Below are positions 16,494 through 25,974 of a DNA stretch of 64,000 nucleotides, piece by piece. Every line of letters starts with the position of its first letter. Position 1 is the first letter of the stretch. Source of the stretch: Bacilli bacterium. Lineage in GTDB: Bacteria > Bacillota_I > Bacilli_A > RFN20 > UBA1709. Made by a program: the position numbers and the translations under genes. Location: positions 62,001-126,000 of the forward strand of contig JAFTIF010000003.1 in assembly GCA_017457045.1 (NCBI GenBank). The letters are read 5' to 3'. Below the pieces are notes generated by a model. That model made no database searches. It worked only from the letters and a program-made list of their open reading frames with translations, and had not been told where the DNA came from.

Positions 16494-18686
16494 GTGAAAA
16501 TTGCGAAAGTTATTATTGAACATCCAGTTGCTAGTCTAGATACACCTTTTGATTATTATATACCTCCAGTTATTAATGTCTTAGTTGGTACTAGAGTTGA
16601 AGTAGAATTTAACAATCGTGTAATTGTAGGATATGTTGAAGATATTTTGGATGTAAAAGAAACACTAGATGAATATGAAGAAGAAGTCGGATTTGAAATC
16701 CGTCCTATTTTGCGTTGCCTTGATCAAGAAGCAATTTTAACTCCGGAATTAAGAGAATTGGCACATTATATTGCTCAAATTACTGTATCTCCACTTATTT
16801 CTTGTTATCAAGTTATGTTGCCTCCATCTTTAAAACCAACATCAAGTGAAAAAGTTGGAATTAAAACTTTGAAGGCTATTAGAGTTATTAATGAAGATTT
16901 TGATAATCTTACAACTAAACAAAAAGAGTCTTTAGAGTATTTTATTGCAAATCCAAATATATTGAAAAAGGATTCTTTAATTTCTGATAGTATTATTAAA
17001 ACTTTAGTTTCTAAAGATAAAATTGAATTGTTTGATTTAGAAGTATATCGTAATCCTTTAGACCAAGATTATCCTTTAATAAAAGGTCCAAAGCTTACTT
17101 TAGATCAAGAAAGAGTTATTAAAGAGTTTGAAAATAGTAATGATTCTATTTATTTACTTGAAGGTGTTACAGGAAGCGGGAAAACTGAAGTTTATTTAAC
17201 TTTAGTAGAAAAATGTCTTGCAAGAAATAAAGAAGCAATTGTTTTAGTTCCTGAAATATCTTTAACTCCGCAAATGGTTAGAAGATTTAAAGAAAGACTC
17301 GGCAGTGATATTGCTGTTTTCCATAGCGGATTAACTTCAGGCCAAAAATATGATGAATATAGACGTGTTGCAAGAGGAGAAGTTAAAGTTGTAATTGGAG
17401 CTAGAAGTGCTATTTTCACTCCATTAAAGAATTTAGGATTAATTGTTATTGATGAAGAACATAGTGAGTCTTATAAGCAAGATAATGCACCAAGTTATCA
17501 TGTTTTAGATGTTGCTTCATTTAGAATCAAATATAATAATGCAAAAATGCTTTTAGGAAGTGCTACTCCATCACTAGAAAGCACAACAAGAGCAATAAAA
17601 GGAGTATATCATCCTTTATATATTCAAAATCGTATTAACAAAATGGAACTTCCAAATGTTGAAATTGTTAATATGCTAAACGAAACTAGAAAACGTAATT
17701 TTATTTTTTCAAGTGTATTGAAGAAACATATTGAAGAAACATTAGCTAAGAATCAACAAATTATTTTATTACTAAATAGAAGAGGTTATGCCTCAAGTAT
17801 GAGTTGTAGAAGTTGTGGATATACTTTTGAATGTCCAAATTGTGAAGTCCCTTTAAATTTCCATACTGCAGATAATAAATTGAAATGTCATTATTGTGGT
17901 TATGAAGAAGAAGTAAAAGAATTATGTCCAAATTGCGGTGGTAAATATATTCGTAAAAATGGAATGGGAACTCAAAGAGTAGAAGATGAAATTAAAGCAT
18001 TATTCCCAACTGCTAGAACTATAAGAATGGATTATGATTCTGTACAAAAAGAAAAAGGTTATAATCGTATTTTAGAATCATTTGGGAATCATGAATATGA
18101 TATTTTACTTGGAACTCAAATGATTGCTAAAGGATTAGATTTTAAGAATGTAACTTTAGTAGGCGTTTTGAATGCAGATATAGGGTTATATCAAACTGAC
18201 TTTAGAAGTGGAGAAAGAACATTCCAATTACTTACTCAAGTAGTAGGTAGAAGTGGGAGAGGAGAAGACAAGGGAATCGCTGTTATTCAAACATACAACC
18301 CAGATAACTATGCGATTAAGTTAGCTTCTAAACATGATTTTAAGTCTTTCTATGTTCAAGAAATGGCTTATAGAAAGAAAGGTTTATATCCTCCTTATCG
18401 ATATTTAGTTAGTCTTACTTTCTTATCAAAATCTTTAGATGATGCGGAAGTAGCAGCGGAAAATATTAAGAGTTTTATTATTAATAATAAAAAGGAACCT
18501 ATTAATATTTTAGGTCCTGTTCAACCTTATATTCCTAAGGTTAATAATAAATATCGTTTAAGAATTATGATTAAATATAAAAACAAAGAATTAATGTATG
18601 AATTATTACAAGAGTTGAAAGATATGATGATGAATTATAAAAAAGTCGAAATGCATGTAGATACATCGCCATATCAAGATAATTAG
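16494..18686 (+). CDS. priA: Primosomal replication helicase PriA
   Basis: Restarts stalled forks by loading the replicative helicase. 730 residues: N-terminal 3'-DNA-binding domain, Walker A GVTGSGKTEVY, DEEH Walker B (DEEHSESYKQ), zinc region with four CxxC pairs (CRSCGY, CPNCE, CHYCGY, CPNCG), then helicase motifs IAKGLDFKNVTLVGV and QVVGRSGRG. GTG start with GGAGGA ten bases upstream. An inverted repeat TATTCTATC/GATAGAATA (16448-16470) in its leader may be regulatory. First gene of priA-rsmB-rlmN-rsgA-rpe. Confidence 0.97.
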   Translation: MKIAKVIIEHPVASLDTPFDYYIPPVINVLVGTRVEVEFNNRVIVGYVEDILDVKETLDEYEEEVGFEIRPILRCLDQEAILTPELRELAHYIAQITVSPLISCYQVMLPPSLKPTSSEKVGIKTLKAIRVINEDFDNLTTKQKESLEYFIANPNILKKDSLISDSIIKTLVSKDKIELFDLEVYRNPLDQDYPLIKGPKLTLDQERVIKEFENSNDSIYLLEGVTGSGKTEVYLTLVEKCLARNKEAIVLVPEISLTPQMVRRFKERLGSDIAVFHSGLTSGQKYDEYRRVARGEVKVVIGARSAIFTPLKNLGLIVIDEEHSESYKQDNAPSYHVLDVASFRIKYNNAKMLLGSATPSLESTTRAIKGVYHPLYIQNRINKMELPNVEIVNMLNETRKRNFIFSSVLKKHIEETLAKNQQIILLLNRRGYASSMSCRSCGYTFECPNCEVPLNFHTADNKLKCHYCGYEEEVKELCPNCGGKYIRKNGMGTQRVEDEIKALFPTARTIRMDYDSVQKEKGYNRILESFGNHEYDILLGTQMIAKGLDFKNVTLVGVLNADIGLYQTDFRSGERTFQLLTQVVGRSGRGEDKGIAVIQTYNPDNYAIKLASKHDFKSFYVQEMAYRKKGLYPPYRYLVSLTFLSKSLDDAEVAAENIKSFIINNKKEPINILGPVQPYIPKVNNKYRLRIMIKYKNKELMYELLQELKDMMMNYKKVEMHVDTSPYQDN

Positions 18687-18695
18687 GAGAAAGTT

Positions 18696-19964
18696 ATGCA
18701 AGCAAGAGAATTAGCGTATAGTGTTTTAAATTCTGTATATAAAGATAAGGGATTTGTTAATCTTCTTCTTAATAATGCCTTAAATGAGCATGAATTGAAG
18801 CCTGCAGATCGCGGACTAGTTACTAATATTGTTTATGGTGTACTACAAAACTCTATGTATTTGGACTATGTAATTCGTCATTATTGTGTGGATAAAAAGA
18901 TTGATTCAAGAATGCGTACATTATTGAAATGTGCATTTTATCAAATGTATTTTATGGATAAGATTCCTAATTATGCAATTGTTAATGAATCAGTAGAAAT
19001 TGCTAAAAAGATGATGGGGTTACAAGCTAGTAAATTTGCTAATGCAGTACTCAATAATGCAATTAGAAACCCATTTGAATTAAAACAAAGTGATTTTAAA
19101 GACGAGTTATCATATATGTGTATGAAATATTCTCATCCTGAATGGCTTATTAGAATGATAGGCAAGCATTATGGGATGGATAAAGCAATTGCTTATATGA
19201 AAAGTAATGTAACTCCACCTCCATTATCACTTAGAGTAAACATATTAAAAACAAGTGTTGATGAAATATTAAAAGTTCCTTATTTTAAAAAAGGAAACTT
19301 AAGTCCAGTTGGTGTCTTTTATGAAGGAAGTGAACCAATTGGTAATACTAAAGAGTTCTTGGAAGGACTTGTTACTGTTCAGGATGAATCTGGACAAATG
19401 GTCGCAGAAATTATGGATCCAAAAGAAAACTCTAGTATTTTAGATATGTGTGCTGCACCTGGAAGTAAAACTTTCCATATTGCAAGTAAGATTAATAACA
19501 AAGGTAAAATTATCGCAGTTGATTTATATGAACATAGAATTCAATTATTAAAGAATCAAATTAAACGTTTAGGTGCGTCTTCAGTTATTCCTGTTTGTTA
19601 TGATTCAACTAAGCTTTTAGAAAAATATCAAGAAGAATCTTTTGATATAGTTTTATTAGATGCTCCTTGTAGTGGATATGGAGTTGTTAGAAGAAAACCA
19701 GACCTTTTAGTTAATATTGATCAAAAGGATTTGGATGGAATTTTAAGTCTTCAAAAAGAGTTAATTGATGTAGCAACAAAGCTTGTTAAAAAGCAAGGTA
19801 CACTTGTTTATTCTACATGTACTCTAAACAAAAAAGAGAATGAAAATCAGGTAGAATATTTGCTTAATAAACATCCTGATTTTAAGGTTGTTGAACAAAG
19901 AGTTATTTTCCCTTCTGAATATGATTCAGATGGATTCTTTATTTGTAAGTTAGTGAGGGAATAA
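18696..19964 (+). CDS. rsmB: 16S rRNA m5C967 methyltransferase
   Basis: 422 residues: N-terminal NusB-like RNA-binding domain (1-140), then a Rossmann methyltransferase with DMCAAPGSKTFH for SAM binding, DAPCSGYGVVRRKP and YSTCTLNKKENE, the two catalytic cysteines of m5C RNA methyltransferases. Placed 9 bases after priA and 1 base before rlmN. In Bacillus fmt normally lies between priA and rsmB; it is missing here. Confidence 0.96.
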   Translation: MQARELAYSVLNSVYKDKGFVNLLLNNALNEHELKPADRGLVTNIVYGVLQNSMYLDYVIRHYCVDKKIDSRMRTLLKCAFYQMYFMDKIPNYAIVNESVEIAKKMMGLQASKFANAVLNNAIRNPFELKQSDFKDELSYMCMKYSHPEWLIRMIGKHYGMDKAIAYMKSNVTPPPLSLRVNILKTSVDEILKVPYFKKGNLSPVGVFYEGSEPIGNTKEFLEGLVTVQDESGQMVAEIMDPKENSSILDMCAAPGSKTFHIASKINNKGKIIAVDLYEHRIQLLKNQIKRLGASSVIPVCYDSTKLLEKYQEESFDIVLLDAPCSGYGVVRRKPDLLVNIDQKDLDGILSLQKELIDVATKLVKKQGTLVYSTCTLNKKENENQVEYLLNKHPDFKVVEQRVIFPSEYDSDGFFICKLVRE

Positions 19965-19965
19965 G

Positions 19966-21009
19966 ATGAAAAGAAATATTTATGGTATAGAACTTAAAAA
20001 ACTTGAAGAAGAAATGATAGCTCTTGGTCAAAAAAGATTTAGAGCAACTCAACTATATACTTGGCTTTATGAAAAGAAAGCAACAAGTTTTGATGAAATG
20101 AGTGATATTTCTTTAAAGTTTAGAGAAGTATTAAAAGAGTTATATTATATTGAATTACCTAAAGTAGTAGTACGTCAAGATGCGTTAGATGGTACAATTA
20201 AATTACTTGTAGAAGTAGATAATGGTGCTAAGGTAGAATGCGTTTTAATGCGTTATGAATATGGAAATGCAATCTGTGTTACAAGCCAAGTTGGTTGTAA
20301 TATGGGGTGTGCTTTCTGCGCAAGTGGTTTATTAAAGAAAAATAGAAATCTTGAAACACATGAAATTGTTGGTCAAGTTTTATTAATGAATAAGTTATTA
20401 GAAGAAGAAAATGAAAGAGTTACTCATATTGTAGTTATGGGTACAGGAGAACCTTTTGATAACTATGAAAATGTTTTGGATTTTGTTCGTATTATGAATC
20501 ATCCTAAAGGATTGGAAATTGGAGCAAGACATATTACTGTATCTACATGTGGTATTGTTCCTAAAATTAAAGAATATGCTCATGAAGGATTACAAGTTAA
20601 CTTAGCAATATCTTTACATGCTCCAAATAATGAATTAAGAAATAAGATTATGAAAATTAATCAAGCATATCCATTAGAAGAATTGATGGATGCGATTAAA
20701 TATTATGAAAGTGTAACATCTCGTAGAGTTACATTTGAATACATTATGTTGAAAGAGTTAAATGATAACTTAAAAGAAGCAAAAGAATTAGCTGCTTTAG
20801 TTAAAGGTATTAATGCTTATGTTAACTTGATTCCATATAATGAAGTTAGTGAAATGCCATTTAAAAGAAGTAATCGTGAAAGAGTTAGAGTATTCATGGA
20901 TTATTTAAAGCAAAATGGAGTTAATGTTACAGTTAGAAAAGAATTTGGTACTGATATTGACGCAGCATGTGGTCAATTAAGAGCTAAGAAAGAAGGAATT
21001 ATTAAATAA
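19966..21009 (+). CDS. rlmN: Dual-specificity RNA methyltransferase RlmN
   Basis: Radical-SAM enzyme forming m2A2503 in 23S rRNA and m2A37 in some tRNAs. 347 residues with the iron-sulphur motif GCNMGCAFC (CxxxCxxC), GTGEPFDNY, and the C-terminal catalytic cysteine in DIDAACGQL; the other methyl-carrying cysteine is expected at about 340 in the same region. Overlaps rsgA start by one base (TAATG). Confidence 0.96.
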   Translation: MKRNIYGIELKKLEEEMIALGQKRFRATQLYTWLYEKKATSFDEMSDISLKFREVLKELYYIELPKVVVRQDALDGTIKLLVEVDNGAKVECVLMRYEYGNAICVTSQVGCNMGCAFCASGLLKKNRNLETHEIVGQVLLMNKLLEEENERVTHIVVMGTGEPFDNYENVLDFVRIMNHPKGLEIGARHITVSTCGIVPKIKEYAHEGLQVNLAISLHAPNNELRNKIMKINQAYPLEELMDAIKYYESVTSRRVTFEYIMLKELNDNLKEAKELAALVKGINAYVNLIPYNEVSEMPFKRSNRERVRVFMDYLKQNGVNVTVRKEFGTDIDAACGQLRAKKEGIIK

Positions 21010-21866
21010 TGAAAGGATTTATTATTAAGGTTAATGCAGGTTTATACGATGTTTATGCAAATGAACAAGTATATACTTGTAAAGCGAGAGGGAAGTTTAG
21101 AATAGGAGAATATAGTCCATTAGTAGGAGACGAAGTTGATTTTGATGAAAAACAAAATTATTTATTAAAGATTTATCCTCGTACTAATCATTTTTCACGT
21201 CCTCCGATTGCAAATGTTGACCAAGTTGCAATTGTCGCAAGTTTAATGAATCCAACTATTCCTTTATCTTTAATTACTCGTTTTGCAATGATTTCTAAAA
21301 TTGCAGGAATTACACCTAAAATCATTTTTACTAAATTTGATTTAGTAGAAGATGAGTCATATAAAGATACATTAGCTGCTTTAGATAAACTGGGATATGA
21401 ATATTATTTATATTCAAGTAAAACTAAAGAAGGCCTAGAAAATATTTTAAAACTAGTAGAAGGAAAGAAAACTTTATTTACTGGTCAAAGTGGTGTAGGT
21501 AAATCAACACTTATAAATTTATTAATTCCAAATACTTATCAAAAAACAGGAGATATATCTAAAGCTTTAGGTAGAGGTAAGCACTGTACTAGAGTAACAG
21601 AATATATTAAATTTAATGATGGTTGGATAGCAGATTCACCAGGTTTTTCTTACATAGAGTTTGATTTAAAACCTTTAGAATTAGCAGCAATTTATCCAGG
21701 ATTTGAAAAGTATGAAGGCGAATGTAAATTCAACGATTGTCTTCATGAACATGAACCTGGTTGTGCAATAAAACGCGCAGTGGAAAATCAAGAAATTGAT
21801 AAAGATCACTATGAGACTTATCTTTCTTTATTGTTAGATTTAAAAAATAGAAAGGAGCGATATTAA
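21009..21866 (+). CDS. rsgA: Ribosome small-subunit GTPase RsgA
   Basis: Circularly permuted GTPase that assists late 30S maturation. 285 residues: OB-fold N-terminus, G4 TKFDLV preceding G1 GQSGVGKSTLIN and G3 DSPGFS, then a zinc finger with CKFNDCLHEHEPGC. Overlaps rlmN and rpe by one base at each end. In Bacillus prpC and prkC (phosphatase and PASTA kinase) lie between rlmN and rsgA; they are absent. Confidence 0.96.
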   Translation: MKGFIIKVNAGLYDVYANEQVYTCKARGKFRIGEYSPLVGDEVDFDEKQNYLLKIYPRTNHFSRPPIANVDQVAIVASLMNPTIPLSLITRFAMISKIAGITPKIIFTKFDLVEDESYKDTLAALDKLGYEYYLYSSKTKEGLENILKLVEGKKTLFTGQSGVGKSTLINLLIPNTYQKTGDISKALGRGKHCTRVTEYIKFNDGWIADSPGFSYIEFDLKPLELAAIYPGFEKYEGECKFNDCLHEHEPGCAIKRAVENQEIDKDHYETYLSLLLDLKNRKERY

Positions 21867-22519
21867 TGAGAAAATTAATCGTTGCGCCTTCATTATTGGC
21901 GGCAAAAAATATTCTTGAAGAATCTAAGCAAATTGAAAATCTCGAGAATATTTGGCTACATTTTGATGTGATGGATGGAAAGTTTGTTCCAAATACTTCC
22001 TTTTCATTACAAGATTTAGATTTGATTTCAAAGAACACAAAATTATATTTAGATGTTCATTTAATGATTGAAAATCCTGAAGTACACTTTAGTGATTATA
22101 TAAATAATGGGGCTGATTTAGTTACAATTCATTATGAAGCTACAAATGATTTAACTGCTCTTATTAAGATGATTAAAGATAAAGAAGGAGTAAAGGTTGG
22201 AGTATCTATTAAGCCTAAAACTGATGTAGAAGTTTTATTTCCTTATTTAAAAGATTTAGATTTAGTCTTAGTTATGAGTGTTGAACCAGGATTTGGTGGT
22301 CAATCATTTATTCCATCTGCATTAGATAAAATTTCAAAATTAAGAAAACAGATTGATGAAAATAATTACAATTGTTTAATTGAAGTAGATGGTGGTATCA
22401 ATAAAGAAACTGGTGAATTATGTAAAAAAGCTGGTGTTGATGTATTGGTAGCAGGAAGTTATTTATTTGGTAAAAAAGATATTTTAGATCGAATTGAAGA
22501 TTTAAAATCATCTATTTAA
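21866..22519 (+). CDS. rpe: Ribulose-phosphate 3-epimerase
   Basis: Pentose phosphate pathway enzyme interconverting ribulose-5-phosphate and xylulose-5-phosphate. 217 residues forming a TIM barrel with VAPSLLAA (catalytic Ser region), HFDVMDGKFVPN, DVHLMIENP, MSVEPGFGGQSF and EVDGGINKETG. GAAAGGAGCG precedes the start within the rsgA end. Last gene of the block. Confidence 0.97.
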   Translation: MRKLIVAPSLLAAKNILEESKQIENLENIWLHFDVMDGKFVPNTSFSLQDLDLISKNTKLYLDVHLMIENPEVHFSDYINNGADLVTIHYEATNDLTALIKMIKDKEGVKVGVSIKPKTDVEVLFPYLKDLDLVLVMSVEPGFGGQSFIPSALDKISKLRKQIDENNYNCLIEVDGGINKETGELCKKAGVDVLVAGSYLFGKKDILDRIEDLKSSI

Positions 22520-22536
22520 TAAAGGGGAGAAAAAAT

Positions 22537-24219
22537 ATGAAAATGAAATTTTTAGGTGGAGTATTATTACTTTCAGCAGGATTAGTTTTAGCAAGCTGTG
22601 GTAATACTTCAAGTTCTTCATCAAGTTTACCTGAGTCAACTAGTAGTTCAAGTTCTTCATCAAGTAGTAGTGTAAGTACTAGTTCTTCATCAAGTAGCGT
22701 AAGCTCAGTAGAAACATTAAGCAAAACTGAAATCTTTGTTGTTGGTGATTCTACATTATGTTCATTTAATGACACAACTTACTATTATCCTAGAGCGGGA
22801 TATGCAACTAAATTAAATGACTATTTAAAAGAAGAAGCAACAGTTGTTAATCTTGCTTTGTCTGGTAGAAGTAGTAAAAGCTTCTTACAAGAAAGCAATT
22901 ATCAAACATTAAAAGATAGTATTGGTGAAGGCGACTATTTATTAATTGGCTTTGGTCATAATGATGAAAAAGGTGATGATACAGCTAGATTTACAGATGC
23001 AAATAAACCTACTGATGATGAAACATCATTCAAATATCATTTATATAATTATTATGTTAAGTTAGCTGTTGAAAAAGGAGCTACTCCAATTCTTTGCTCA
23101 CCAATTGTAAGACTTTCAAATAAAAACGACTATTCAGGTAATAATGGACATAATACTAACTATGGTGATTATGGTAAAGCAGTTGTTGAATTAGCTAAGG
23201 AAAAAGAAGTTAATTATATTGATATGACTTCTATTACAAAAGAACATTATGAACAAGAAACATATGATATTGCAAAGTATTATCATGCTGTAACTGCAGG
23301 AAAATTAGCTGAAGATAATCAAACAGTTGTTGCTGATTTTGCTTCATTAGATTCAACTCACTTAAATGATTATGGTGCTAAAGTTGTTTCTTATTTATTT
23401 GCGAAGAATTTATTAGAAACAGATTATAGTTTATCTAAATATGTTGATAAAGAAAAATTAGTAATGCCAGATTCTTCAACAGAATTAAAAGCAAATCCTA
23501 ATTATGTATATTCTGGTTATAGTGCGGTTGATTGGAATGCTTATACACCAACTGAACAATTCACAATGATTTCTGAAGGCTGGCATGGTACAGGATTTGG
23601 TGATACAGGTGGAGATCCAAATAGTGCATCAAATGGTTATGTTGCTAAAGAAACAGAAAAAGGAAAATTCTTAGTTGGTCAATATAAAGAAGGATCAAAT
23701 AAAGGTAAGTTTGCAAGTAGTAGTGAAGGTTTTGCATTTGCTTTCCAACAAGTTTCTGCAAATAAAAACTTTACATTAACTGCTAAAGCAAAAGTTATTA
23801 CAACAGCTAATACAAAGCAAGCAGGATTTGGCTTAATGTTAAGGGATGATTGCTATGAACCAAATAAAAACTCTGCAATTATTGGTAACTATGTAGCAGC
23901 TGGATTCTTATGTGATAATTCTTCTATGACTCCAATTTTCTCAAGAAGTTCAGCTTCTAAATTAACTAAATCTAGTAATTCTATTAATGCATTATATGCA
24001 GTAGATGATGAAGCAACTTTAACAATTACAAGACTTGGTCAAAAAGTAACAGTTACTGTAGAATACAAAGGAACTACATATACTGAAGAATATTTAGACT
24101 TCCCATTACAAACTAAAGATAGTGAATATATGTACATCGGTATGTTTGCAAATAGAGGTACTACAGTAGAATTTAGTGATGTTGTATTTGAGATTACAGG
24201 AGATGCAATCGTAGCATAA
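22537..24219 (+). CDS. Rhamnogalacturonan acetylesterase-like lipoprotein
   Basis: 560 residues. A lipoprotein signal with lipobox LASC (C21) is followed by a long serine linker (about 25-60). The SGNH hydrolase domain shows block I GDS (S72), a Gly block LALSGRSS, block III GHND (N142) and catalytic D272/H275 in DSTHLND, the RGAE (CE12) order that removes acetyl groups from pectic rhamnogalacturonan. A second, beta-rich domain fills about 330-555 and resembles laminin-G/LamG-type carbohydrate-binding modules, a guess from composition. Surface-anchored; GH105 in this window acts on the same polymer. Other acetylated glycans are possible substrates. Confidence 0.8.
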   Translation: MKMKFLGGVLLLSAGLVLASCGNTSSSSSSLPESTSSSSSSSSSSVSTSSSSSSVSSVETLSKTEIFVVGDSTLCSFNDTTYYYPRAGYATKLNDYLKEEATVVNLALSGRSSKSFLQESNYQTLKDSIGEGDYLLIGFGHNDEKGDDTARFTDANKPTDDETSFKYHLYNYYVKLAVEKGATPILCSPIVRLSNKNDYSGNNGHNTNYGDYGKAVVELAKEKEVNYIDMTSITKEHYEQETYDIAKYYHAVTAGKLAEDNQTVVADFASLDSTHLNDYGAKVVSYLFAKNLLETDYSLSKYVDKEKLVMPDSSTELKANPNYVYSGYSAVDWNAYTPTEQFTMISEGWHGTGFGDTGGDPNSASNGYVAKETEKGKFLVGQYKEGSNKGKFASSSEGFAFAFQQVSANKNFTLTAKAKVITTANTKQAGFGLMLRDDCYEPNKNSAIIGNYVAAGFLCDNSSMTPIFSRSSASKLTKSSNSINALYAVDDEATLTITRLGQKVTVTVEYKGTTYTEEYLDFPLQTKDSEYMYIGMFANRGTTVEFSDVVFEITGDAIVA

Positions 24220-24223
24220 AAAA

Positions 24224-24257
24224 ATAAAAGGTATTTCTTAGTTGAAATACCTTTTTT
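24224..24257. terminator. Bidirectional terminator after acetylesterase
   Basis: AAGGTATTTC/GAAATACCTT with A-run to the left and T-run to the right; also ends the Cys-rich gene on the other strand. Confidence 0.8.
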
Positions 24258-24603
24258 AATACCTAATGTTGCATTTTGCTCTTACGACGATTTCATTTCT
24301 AGATATTTGTTCGACATCTAAACAATCAAATGTAGCTGTAGGATTTAAATTACAGTTGCAGCAGCAGTTTGGAATAAGATATGTGAAAGAACACTCTTTA
24401 CATATTGTAGTGTTTAAGCATTGATTATCTTGATATGAACAAGAAACAGTATAATTAACTCTAACATTGTTTCCACAGCAGTTTGGTGTAGTGGTTATTC
24501 CTGTTAATGTAAGTTCAGTGTTATTTAATGAACAGACACATCTACAAGGAATTACATCGATTGTTTTTATGCATTTGTTTCTATTTGAACAGTTTTGCAC
24601 CAT
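24256..24603 (-). CDS. Cysteine-rich protein, possible spore coat component
   Basis: 115 residues containing 17 cysteines, including PNCCCNCNLNP, PCRCVC and PNCCGNN, with alternating strand-like NVRVNYTVSC. No signal peptide. I do not recognise the exact family, but the composition and regular Cys spacing resemble cross-linked spore-coat/exosporium proteins of clostridia and bacilli. AGGAGGGG lies directly upstream. A mother-cell-like -10 precedes it, inside the end of the regulator gene. Confidence 0.5.
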   Translation of the reverse strand: MVQNCSNRNKCIKTIDVIPCRCVCSLNNTELTLTGITTTPNCCGNNVRVNYTVSCSYQDNQCLNTTICKECSFTYLIPNCCCNCNLNPTATFDCLDVEQISRNEIVVRAKCNIRY

Positions 24604-24617
24604 TTCCCCTCCTAGTA

Positions 24618-24645
24618 AAGAATATGTATTTTTATACAGGATGTT
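24618..24645 (-). promoter_or_regulatory. Possible SigE/SigK-type promoter of the Cys-rich gene
   Basis: CATATTCTT (complement of 24618-24626) fits CATAnnnT, with AACA (complement of 24642-24645) 15 bases upstream, one base short of the usual spacing. Confidence 0.3.
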
Positions 24646-25327
24646 TGGACTTATGTATTGGGATGTTTGTTAAAGAATATCCTTTTCCTCTTATGGTGAT
24701 AATATGATATCTATTATTTTCTATTTTTCCTAGTTTCTTTCTCAATAATTTAATATATGTATCAATACTTCGAGAAAAATAATCATATTCATCAAAATTC
24801 CAGACATATTCTTGAATTTCTTTTCTTGTTACTAAATTATTAAGATTCAAGAATAAATATCTAAATAAATTGAATTCCGATCTTGTAAATTTAATATAAG
24901 CATCATCGATTTTAATAGTTGTTAAAACTTCATTAAATATAATATCTTCATTAACTTCTTTTTTATAATTTAAATTATTGACTAACAACTCTAGATGTAA
25001 TGCGAATTCATTAATATTAAAAGAAGATAAAATAAAAAAATCACCTAATGATTTTCTTAGATAATTATTAATTAATAATTCATCATATTTATTAAAAATA
25101 ACAATAGGGAAGAATGGTGGCTTTTCATAGCAATTAATAAGACTTTTTAAGCAGACATTATCTTGATTATAATCATAAACTAAGATGTCAGGAAAACCAT
25201 TTTCTATAATGTGTTGATATGCTTCATCAAGTGTTAGATAATAACTAATATTAAGTTCCTTTGAAACTGTTTTTTGAAGTTCTGAAATCGCGAAATAATT
25301 GTTTAATATTACTAATACTTTAGACAT
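24632..25327 (-). CDS. Atypical OmpR-family response regulator
   Basis: 231 residues: receiver-like domain (1-120) and winged-helix DNA-binding domain (about 140-225) with TRSEFNLFRYL, SRSIDTYIKLLRKKLG and the hairpin-wing IRGKGYSL. The usual acidic pair at the start of the receiver is replaced by asparagines (N9, N10) and the conserved lysine by serine (LSSFN); an Asp remains at residue 52. It may therefore act without normal phosphorylation. No histidine kinase is adjacent. Divergent from cysE. Confidence 0.75.
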   Translation of the reverse strand: MSKVLVILNNYFAISELQKTVSKELNISYYLTLDEAYQHIIENGFPDILVYDYNQDNVCLKSLINCYEKPPFFPIVIFNKYDELLINNYLRKSLGDFFILSSFNINEFALHLELLVNNLNYKKEVNEDIIFNEVLTTIKIDDAYIKFTRSEFNLFRYLFLNLNNLVTRKEIQEYVWNFDEYDYFSRSIDTYIKLLRKKLGKIENNRYHIITIRGKGYSLTNIPIHKSKHPV

Positions 25328-25441
25328 TTTTTATTTTAATCAAACTACCATGAATAATTTTATTAAAACATGTTTTTTAAGTCAATAAAAAGCTAATTGT
25401 GTCCAACTAATATTTAATTAATATTATATATAGGGGACTAT

Positions 25442-25936
25442 ATGATTAAATTTTTAAAATCAATCAAAAAAAGAGATCCGGCAGCTAGATATTATTTACA
25501 AATATTACTTTTATATCCTGGTGTGCATGCACTATTTTTTTATCGAATAGCTCATTTATTTTGGGTAATCAAGTTGAAGTTTATTGCAGAAATTATTTCA
25601 TCTATTGCTAGATTTTTAACTGGTATTGAAATTCATCCAGGAGCTAAAATAGGGAAAAGACTATTTATTGATCATGGAATGGGTGTAGTAATAGGAGAAA
25701 CAAGCATCATAGGAAATGATTGTACGATTTATCATGGTGTTACATTAGGAGCTAATAAAGCAAATAAAAGCAAAAGACATCCTACAATTAAAGATAATGT
25801 GATTATCGGAAGTCATGCTCAAGTAATCGGAGATATTGTTATTAATAATAATGTTATTATTGGCTCAAATGCAGTTGTAACTAAAAGTGTCGAAGAAGGA
25901 AAAACAATAATCTCAAATAATTTATCTATTTACTAA
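25442..25936 (+). CDS. cysE: Serine O-acetyltransferase
   Basis: Acetylates serine for cysteine synthesis. 164 residues: a short helical lead ([25 protein letters not shown]) and left-handed beta-helix hexapeptide repeats with [23 protein letters not shown] and YHGVTLG, the catalytic His/Asp regions. It lacks the extra N-terminal helices of enterobacterial CysE, as in many short forms. No cysK lies next to it. AGGGGACT precedes the ATG. Confidence 0.93.
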   Translation: MIKFLKSIKKRDPAARYYLQILLLYPGVHALFFYRIAHLFWVIKLKFIAEIISSIARFLTGIEIHPGAKIGKRLFIDHGMGVVIGETSIIGNDCTIYHGVTLGANKANKSKRHPTIKDNVIIGSHAQVIGDIVINNNVIIGSNAVVTKSVEEGKTIISNNLSIY

Positions 25937-25974
25937 TAATTATGATATAATTACATAGAAATGAGGATATTAGT

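Noticed and set aside
22512..22775. An open frame antisense to the serine linker of the acetylesterase
   Set aside because: It consists of Glu/Leu runs arising from complementary Ser codons and has no start context.
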